A stretch of 64,000 nt of DNA from positions 38,754,234 to 38,818,233 of the forward strand of contig NC_073307.1 of the NCBI RefSeq assembly GCF_027595985.1, given 5' to 3'. The position numbers were made by a program, and so were the translations under genes. Source of the stretch: Sorex araneus. Its lineage: Eukaryota > Chordata > Mammalia > Eulipotyphla > Soricidae. Shown in pieces: positions 57,791 through 64,000 of this stretch (within the stretch, counting starts at the first letter, position 1; every line of letters starts with the position of its first letter). Under the pieces are notes generated by a model. That model saw nothing but the letters and a program-made list of their open reading frames with translations, did not search any database and had not been told where the DNA came from.

Positions 57791-57812
57791 TTCATTATGC
57801 CCAATGAACAAC

Positions 57813-58050
57813 TGTCACTGTCACTGTCATCCTGTTGCTCATCGATTTGTTCGAGCGGGCACCAGTAACGTCTCTCATTGACAGACTTATTGTTACTGTT
57901 TTTGGCATATCCAATATGCATGGGTAGCTTGCCAGGCCCTGCCACGCGGGCTCCATACTCTCAGTAGCTTGCCAGGCTGTCCGAGAGGGGCGTAGGAAAT
58001 GAACTCGGGTCGGCTGCGGAACGCCCAACCGCTATGCTATTGCTCCAGCA
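57813..58050 (-). mobile_element. Type B SINE, antisense, with perfect 13-bp target-site duplication
   Basis: Well-preserved inverted order: 'cactgtcatcctgttgctc', 'gttcgagcgggcaccagtaac', 'actgtttttggcatatcc', 'tgtccgagaggggcgtagg', 'gctatgctattgctccag'. It is flanked by cccaatgaacaac at 57800-57812 and 58051-58063. CpG-containing segments are kept, consistent with relative youth. Confidence 0.95.
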
Positions 58051-58134
58051 CCCAATGAACAACAAATTAAAAAAATTAATACAATAGAAAATGATATTTT
58101 TAGATCATTTAAATGGTTTGAAGACTTAAAATAA

Positions 58135-58235
58135 TCTCTTTTTCCTCTCTCCTTTCCCTCTCTTCCCCTCTCCACTTCCCTGCCAGTAATCTCTCTCCTC
58201 TTTCTCTCATCATTCTCTCCCTCTCTCTCCTCCAT
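58135..58235 (-). repeat. Pyrimidine-rich (TCTCC)n tract, tail of the adjacent tRNA-Ala-like SINE
   Basis: About 100 bp of nearly pure C/T. On the minus strand it is a GA-rich run directly 3' of the SINE head at 58236-58308. Confidence 0.85.
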
Positions 58236-58308
58236 CTCCAATACCAGGGCTAGAAACAAGGTTTTCATATATGCAAGGTAAGTGTTCTACTGCTAAGCTA
58301 CATCCCCA
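58236..58308 (-). repeat. tRNA-Ala-like SINE (ID-like), antisense
   Basis: The minus strand reads 'ggggatgtagcttagcagtag', 'aacacttaccttgcatata' and 'aaccttgtttctagccctgg', collinear with tRNA-Ala-derived SINE heads (A-box, anticodon region, damaged B-box). A GA-rich tail follows. It is a SINE copy rather than a working tRNA gene because the T-loop and acceptor stem are degraded. Confidence 0.65.
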
Positions 58309-58309
58309 C

Positions 58310-58905
58310 ATATTCTGGATGTAGTCATTACATCTTTTTAAGCTGCTTTTGACCTTATGCAATCACATATTTTTTCGATATTTTCATTAACACTGATTGT
58401 TGAAAGGAATTTTGTGAATGTTTCACTGTTGTGTTGGTGTGTCTCCTGTTTGTCTCATGACTAGACTTCTTATGGGCTTGGGGGAAGAAAACTCAGAAGC
58501 TAAACACCCTTTCTAAGTATCAGGCAACACAAATTTTATATTTCATTGCCTAGATTTATCCCTGCTATCACTGTTATTGACAACACAGCTAAAGACATTC
58601 TGTTGTCCTCATGGCCATGTTTTATCTTTATATTCCGCTGTAGCTTGAGAAGCTTCAAGTGAGGGTGCTCCTGAGGGCAGTAGGTTCACATATATTGTTA
58701 AGGATTATTCTGCATGGGGATTTTCTTCATCAGCCTCGCTTATTTAAAATACTTAATTAAATAGGTATGAACTCTTGTAAGTTCATTTGATTTTCTATTT
58801 TGGGTAATATTAAGCACAATGCTACTATATCTTTGATCCAGCATGTTCTTTCTTTAGCCACTGCAGTTTTTCCATCGATCCTATATCCCTTTGCAATGTT
58901 TGCAT
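58310..58905. other. Unassigned sequence
   Basis: No gene or repeat recognised. Confidence 0.5.
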
Positions 58906-58911
58906 CAATGT

Positions 58912-58912
<1 letters not shown>

Positions 58913-58956
<44 letters not shown>
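58913..58956 (+). repeat. (GT)n microsatellite
   Basis: About 22 uninterrupted GT units. Confidence 0.98.
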
Positions 58957-58960
<4 letters not shown>

Positions 58961-59064
58961 GTTTATTATTTACTTACTCTCTGGCACTACAAGAAGCACC
59001 AAGATATTATTTGTATTCTCTCAAACTTAGAATCAGCCAATCTTCAAAGAAGTAGGAAGCTCAC

Positions 59065-59162
59065 TCTTCCTTCCTTCCTTCCTTCCTTCCTTCCTTCCTT
59101 CCTTCCTTCCTTCCTTCCTTCCTTCCTTCCTTCCTTCCTTCCTTCCTTCCTTCCTTCCTTCT
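59065..59162 (+). repeat. (TTCC)n microsatellite, about 24 perfect units
   Basis: Roughly 97 bp of pure CTTC tetranucleotide, ended by a T9 run. Its length and purity predict high polymorphism. Frames through it encode Pro-Ser-Phe-Leu or Lys-Glu-Gly-Arg runs and are artefacts. Confidence 0.98.
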
Positions 59163-59164
59163 TT

Positions 59165-59730
59165 TTTTTTAAGAAACAACATTCTAGGTGCTATATACTT
59201 CATTGGGTATAATGAAAAAAAAACAGAAAAAGCAACAAACTTAAGTACCATTGCTTTCAGGCTATTTCAGCTGACAGTTCAAAGAAACACATAGGTGCAT
59301 TCTAACCCATACATACACACACCTATGATTACTATGGAAGCATCTGAATGTCAATGAAGTGAAATCAGTAATTATCAATGTCTGGAACTCCAGATTATTG
59401 CTTCAGGACTCAGTGAAGACTCCTCTTTTGAATATGTAAATTGACTCCAAGCTTGACTTCTATTAACCACAATCCATTCTTTAATTGCCCCACTTTATTG
59501 GTTTCAGAGAATTGTTAGAATTAGCTTATACCTTAGTGGAAAACAATTTTATCAATTTGGGCTTACATAGTTTCTGTTGACTTTGCTCTCAGGGATTTAT
59601 AACTTAGTCAACACCTTACATGTATTCCCTAAAAATACACTATTTCATAAATATGCAGTATATTTACACTGTTATAGTTTGTATTTCTTGTTGGGATGTT
59701 CCAGGTTCCTATGTGATTTTTAAGATTTGT
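59165..59730. other. Unassigned sequence
   Basis: No gene or repeat recognised. Confidence 0.5.
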
Positions 59731-59734
59731 ATGT

Positions 59735-59940
59735 ATTCAGGTTTACTCTGCTATATAAGTCTATGGATTTTTGACAAGTATACAATACCTTGAACATTAG
59801 AAATCATACAGCTTACCTTAATAGATGAAACAGTTTCACTAATTTACTCTCCAAGTTTCCCCAACCTCCTACTAGTCACTGATATTTTTATATTTTTGGT
59901 CTTTATCAGGATAATACATAATTGGAATTATAAACTATAT
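59735..59940 (+). repeat. Ancient L1M-type 3' UTR fragment
   Basis: 'caggtttactctgctatataag', 'tctatggatttttgacaag', 'acagtttcactaatttactc', 'cctcctactagtcactgat', 'aatacataattggaatt' follow the order of old mammalian L1M 3' UTRs (tttactctgctatataattctatggattttgac ... agttggaatcat). Confidence 0.65.
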
Positions 59941-59988
59941 ATAAATAAATTATATATTATATACTTATATATAACTATTATACATATA

Positions 59989-60810
59989 TATATATATATA
60001 TATATGGCTAACATCCAGAGACTGTAAGAACAAGCTCCCGGAAGAGAGCAACGCAGAGTCTCTTCCCCGCCATGCCTGGCTGTCTTCACCGGGGCCCCAT
60101 TGGAGGGGACAGGTTGCCTTTTCTTCCCTGCCCCAAGCAGAGCCTTGACAGTTGAAGACTTCTGGAACCCAGCCACAGCCATGCTCAAGGCCACTCTCCA
60201 CACGTTTGGATGAGCCTCACACATGAAAGGACTGGCAGAGGAACCCAGGGGTGTGGGGCAGAGATCTCAAAGCCTTCTCAGATTGGGACTGATCCTTCTC
60301 CATCCAGACCCCCCATTTTCCAGTAGTTTGGCAGCTACTGGAAGGTAATCCCAGGGTCGTGTAATCCCACCAACGGCCAACATCCAGAGACTATAGACCA
60401 AGCTTCCGGAAGATCAAGGCCGCAAAGCCTTATTTTCTCTCTTAGAGAACCTGACAAGCTACCAAGAGTCTATTGCCCGCATGGTAGAGCCTTGCAAGCT
60501 CCCCATGGCTTATTCATATCCCTAATATAGTAAAATATATGTACATACCTCTCGAAGAGCCCAGCAAACTACCAAGAGTATCCCACCCACACGGCAGAGG
60601 CTTGCAAGCTACCCGTGGCGTATTCAATATTCAAAAACAGTAACGATAGGTCTCATTCCCCTGACCCTGAAAGAGCCTCCAATCATTGGGAAAGACGAGT
60701 AAGGAGAGCCTGCTAAAAATCTCAGGGCTGAGTGTAATAGAGACTGGTGCCCACTCAAGTAAATCAACAAACAATGGGATGGCAGTGATAACAGTGATAT
60801 ATAACAGTGA
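59989..60810 (+). mobile_element. Composite SINE-related retroelement, copy 2 (longer), with ~19-bp target-site duplication
   Basis: The flanks tatataactattatacatata (59966-59988 region) and tatataactattacatata (60811-60829) form an almost exact duplication, typical of L1-mediated insertion. The body repeats copy 1 ('gaacccagccacagccatgctc', 'ctccacacgtttgg', 'gaggaacccagg', 'aagagcctccaatc', 'gggatggcagtgataac'). It also has an extra 5' part 'ggctaacatccagagactgt', and that ~50-bp block recurs internally at 60377-60425. A type B SINE-like segment (60545-60660) lies in the 3' half. Confidence 0.78.
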
Positions 60811-60829
60811 TATATAACTATTACATATA

Positions 60830-61550
60830 GTTTATATGTATAATTAAAGGTTTATATATATAATAAAAGGTTCTCCAAACCTTTTGTCTTCTTATTCTTA
60901 ATCTTTGAGTTCTTTTTGTATCTTGTATAAAAATGCCATATAAAATCAATGTTTTGGTAAGACTTGAAAGCAGTTCTAAAGTTACAAGAATGCTACAGAA
61001 TTTTAGTGTAGGTTACTGAGAAAATGTTAAGAAATCACACCTTAAAAAACAACAGACAACTCATCAATCATTATATTTTCTATCAATTTAAACAATGGTT
61101 TGAGAGAAACTATGTTCAAAAATAAGTTAGAACACAACAGAAAAATTATATTTAAGCTACATAAATGTAGTTACAATTCTCCTGTGACATTCTTTGTGTC
61201 TATTACAGAATAAAAATACCTATTTTTATTGAGAGGTAAAAGGTTAAAACTAAAAAAGAATAAAATCAAACACTAGGAAACATGAGAAGATGCAAAGCAT
61301 AGCAAAGTAAATCTTGATGAACATTTATTCTAAGTTTTACATATTAAAAATTACAATTTGAGGATATTAAAAAAATTGCTCCCCTTTTATTCTACAGAAA
61401 GCACAATGGCATTATTGTCACATTAAGTTTGATTCCCAGCGAGAGTTACATATTCCAGTCTGTAACCAAAAACATTAAAGTTTTAAAATTTATTATAGGA
61501 ACACACAGATAAAGATAAAAATAAAGTTACCAACAAAGCAGTCTAGTTAA
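60830..61550. other. Unassigned AT-rich sequence
   Basis: No gene or repeat recognised. Confidence 0.5.
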
Positions 61551-61555
61551 ATTTT

Positions 61556-61800
61556 GGAGCAGAAGAGAGTACATAAGAGTTAAGGCAAAGGTCTTGAATA
61601 CAGCCAACTCTAGTTCAATCTCTAGCATCAACTGATCCATTGTGTCCCTGGAGATGCCAAGTACCATTTCGGTGACTCAGGTTATTCCTGAAACCTAAGC
61701 ACCTGAACAGCAATGCATCCTTAGTCTTCATATGGACCACTAGCTTTGTAACCTTGTAACTGCGAGGGGTCATCAGGCATCCTGAGCATCACTTGGGAGC
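61556..61800 (+). repeat. Old SINE-like repeat
   Basis: 'aagagttaaggcaaaggtc', 'cagccaactctagttcaatctctagc', 'cctgagcatcacttgggagc' and 'ttcgaccccaa' follow a SINE-like order. The middle is expanded relative to type A. Confidence 0.5.
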
Positions 61801-61879
61801 TTCGACCCCAATATAGTTTCACATTATAACTTTCTATATGATTTTTCTTCCTTTGCCAATCTGGTAAATTATTTCTATT

Positions 61880-62040
61880 TTGTTTTTGTTTGGGAGCTAC
61901 ACACAGTGGTACTCAGGGTTTATTCCTGGCTCCGCACTCACTCCTGGCTGGGCCCAGGGACCATATGTGGTGTCAAGGATTAAACCTAGATTGGCTGGTT
62001 TAAGATGAGTGCTTTAACCCAAGTACTATCCTCTCCAGCT
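61880..62040 (-). repeat. SINE, antisense, diverged
   Basis: 'gtttgggagctacacacagtgg', 'tactcagggtttattcctggctcc', 'cccagggaccatatgtggtg' and 'gtactatcctctccagctg' are the inverted landmarks. Confidence 0.75.
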
Positions 62041-62349
62041 GTACATCTAGTAAATGTTAAGTCAATTAAAAATGTTTACTCTGATGCAACTGTCAAAATG
62101 TCAAAAATATTTATGAGGATAAATCATCTTTCCCATTTTTCCTATTTACAAGAAACAGTTTGGGCATATGGTTTATCAAAACTTCTAAAAATTAAAATGA
62201 GAGATAGTCCGGTTCTGTCAGGAGTGAACTCAGAGCACAGAGTCCAGAGTCACTTGGGCACTTGAGCACTGACAGGTGAGGCTGGCAAACCTACCAAATA
62301 ATAAATATATATTTTTTTTAAGTTTCTGCAAGTCAAACCTCTAGTCCTA

Positions 62350-62725
62350 GGGCAGGGCTGCTTAATTAAGAGATGGATCACGGCTAAAGTGCCTGCCTGA
62401 GAAGCATGAGGCCCTGATTTTGATGTCCAGCGTGGCCACGTGCAACAAGCACAATCCGTGTGGCCCTGTTGTCTGAGATCCCAGCTCCTTCTGATGATGC
62501 TCTAGCTCTGTGTGTTTGAGAACACAACTGAAAAGATGTGTGAGACCTGTGGCCAGGGGGGTGCTTCCCAAAGAGTACTGTGATGAGCATAGCAGTGCCA
62601 TTTCCAGGGTACTCTCAGAGTGTGGTGAACACGCACTCTAAGTACTGGAGCTAAAAATGGGTAAGCCTGGGCATGAATCCTGGCACCACTATCACAACAA
62701 TAGAGGGAAGGGGGGACTATAAATA
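62350..62725 (+). repeat. GC-richer SINE-like repeat related to type E
   Basis: 'ggctaaagtgcctgcctgag', 'aagcatgaggccctgatttt' and 'gatgtccagcgtggcc' resemble the tRNA-like start of type E at 27520. Downstream 'gcatgaatcctggcaccac' precedes an A/T-rich end. Three overlapping antisense frames (68-82 codons) occur here, without domains. Confidence 0.45.
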
Positions 62726-62863
62726 AAATATTTTTTAAATTGTAAGACATTTATGTTTTCAATTAGGCAAATCAATTATCCAAATCTATTATCTGGTATC
62801 ATTGTAGATAACTGAATATTGAATAAGAGACATGCTGACCTCTACATTAAAATATTTATGCTC

Positions 62864-63044
62864 GGGGCTGGAGCAATAGCACAGTGGGTAGGGCAGTTGC
62901 CTTCCACACGGCCAACCCGGGTTCGATTCTCAGCATCCCATATGGTCCCCCGAGCACTTCCAGGAGTAGTTCCTAAGTGTAAGAGCCAGGAATAACCCCT
63001 GTGTATCGTTGAGTGTGACTCAAAAAGCAAAAAAAAAAAAAAAC
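62864..63044 (+). mobile_element. Type A SINE with long A tail
   Basis: Near-consensus: 'ggggctggagcaatagcac', 'ccgggttcgattctcagc', 'atcccatatggtccccc', 'gagccaggaataacccctg', then 'caaaaaaaaaaaaaaa'. Only a short flank match (atgctc on both sides, 62858-62863 and 63044-63049) is visible. Confidence 0.92.
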
Positions 63045-63049
63045 ATGCT

Positions 63050-64000
63050 CAAAGGGATTTCTTGATCATCTATAATATAATCAACAACATCAATACAAAT
63101 GAGTAAGTTTTTGATTCCTGACATTCTGTACCTTGTACAAAGCCAAGGAGAAGAGCTCGAAGTTAACTCATGGCTAACTTTTCTGATCTAGAGTATATAT
63201 TCTGTTGTGAATTGTGAACAATTTGAAATTTATCTAATTTTTCATAGATTTGACTAATTAATGTCTAGTATTGACAACTTGCCCTCAGCAATTTTAGTTA
63301 TACTAAAGAGACACAGGCTTACAAATCTGCAGTTGACAGGACTTTACTGTAATTTGTGAAAGGAAAAAAGAAAATAAGAAATCTGTTGAAAAGATGTGGG
63401 AATAGGTTTAGAAGGGCATGGTATAGGAACAATGTATGCATAAAATCCTATCACTGATAGTATTGTGTATCTTGGTATCTAAAATTGAAAGATTTAAAAA
63501 ATAAAAGACTAAATAGCTCACGATACTCCATTTCCAAGAAAAGTTAATTTTTCTATTTGTGTTGATGTGTGTGTATGTATGTATGTGAAAACTCAGGGTC
63601 TCAAACACACAATTTATTCTTTTTTTTTTTTAAATTCTGTGCCGTATCCAGCAGTTCCTCCACCTGCAAGGAATATGTTCAACATTGAGTTATATCCTCA
63701 TTCCCTTGTGACTACTTATTTATTTATTTAATGTGGGGCTCTGTGGGTAGCTCAGCAATAGACCTTGGATTATGTGAGGACCGTAGCACTGCAAAGCAAA
63801 ATAAACACAAAGACAATAATCATAGGGATATAATATTTATGAATGACAGTGTCCTTATGCCTATTTTGTATTAAGGACTAGGAACAAATTGGATAACCTT
63901 TTCTTTCAGTCTTATTTACAGCATAAGAGGAACATTTAATGCCTGAGGGCCTTATGTACAAGAAGACATCACTGCACAAAATGACAATGTTATGGGTGAG
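63050..64000. other. Mostly unassigned; possible tRNA-Ala-like SINE head at 63736-63810
   Basis: No gene. 'gggctctgtgggtagctcagc' followed by 'ttatgtgaggaccgtagcac' and an A-rich end loosely resembles the tRNA-Ala-like SINE head (+ strand). A short (TTTA)n lies at 63715-63732. Confidence 0.35.

Noticed and set aside
58910..59212. 100-codon frame with Cys-Val and Pro-Ser-Phe-Leu runs
   Set aside because: Translation of GT and TTCC microsatellites.

Overview
The window looks like nuclear DNA of a small eulipotyphlan mammal, most probably a shrew (Soricidae, Sorex-like). The main evidence is a family of tRNA-headed SINEs occurring in dozens of copies of all ages. They carry a pol III B-box (ggttcgattcc) and either a 'gcatcccatatggtcccctgagcacc' type body (called type A below) or a 'ctctcggagagcc...gccaaaaacagtaacaa' type body (type B). 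I recognise these from memory as shrew SINEs; no database search was possible. The organism is therefore an inference, while the repeat structure itself is read directly from the sequence.

I found no protein-coding gene, exon, rRNA gene or functional tRNA gene. All open frames are short (121 codons or fewer), none has a recognisable domain, and many lie inside SINEs, microsatellites or LINE tails. The window is best read as intergenic or deep intronic DNA, AT-rich and repeat-dense.

Layout. 0-12 kb: mostly ancient SINE relics, L1-like tails, a GC-rich foldback segment with a perfect 32-bp palindrome (1.1-1.5 kb), an inverted pair of one repeat (6.1 and 7.9 kb), and one SINE with a clean target-site duplication (9.3 kb). 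11.8-17 kb: an L1 ORF2 fragment, then an L1 3' region split by an LTR-like element that carries a 19-20 bp minisatellite. 17-21 kb: an L2-like relic split by a solo-LTR-like segment, then a short hAT element with an 8-bp target duplication. 21-33 kb: nested SINEs, a strong inverted duplication (27.5 / 28.6 kb) and a repeat-poor stretch at 30.2-31.1 kb. 33-41 kb: AT-rich DNA with a MaLR-type LTR and a second copy of the 15-kb LTR-like element. 42-49 kb: young type A SINEs, a hAT-type element, and an L1 3' region broken by a ~650 bp SINE-related composite element and a type B SINE. 49-64 kb: more young SINEs, ancient L1M-type 3' UTR pieces, several long microsatellites and a second, longer composite element (60 kb).

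No genes act together here. What the window records is layered retrotransposition: L1 (whose 3' ends are abundant) presumably supplied the machinery that moved the SINEs and the composite element, since their target-site duplications are 9-19 bp. The most unusual item is the composite SINE-related element, present as two long copies and one fragment.
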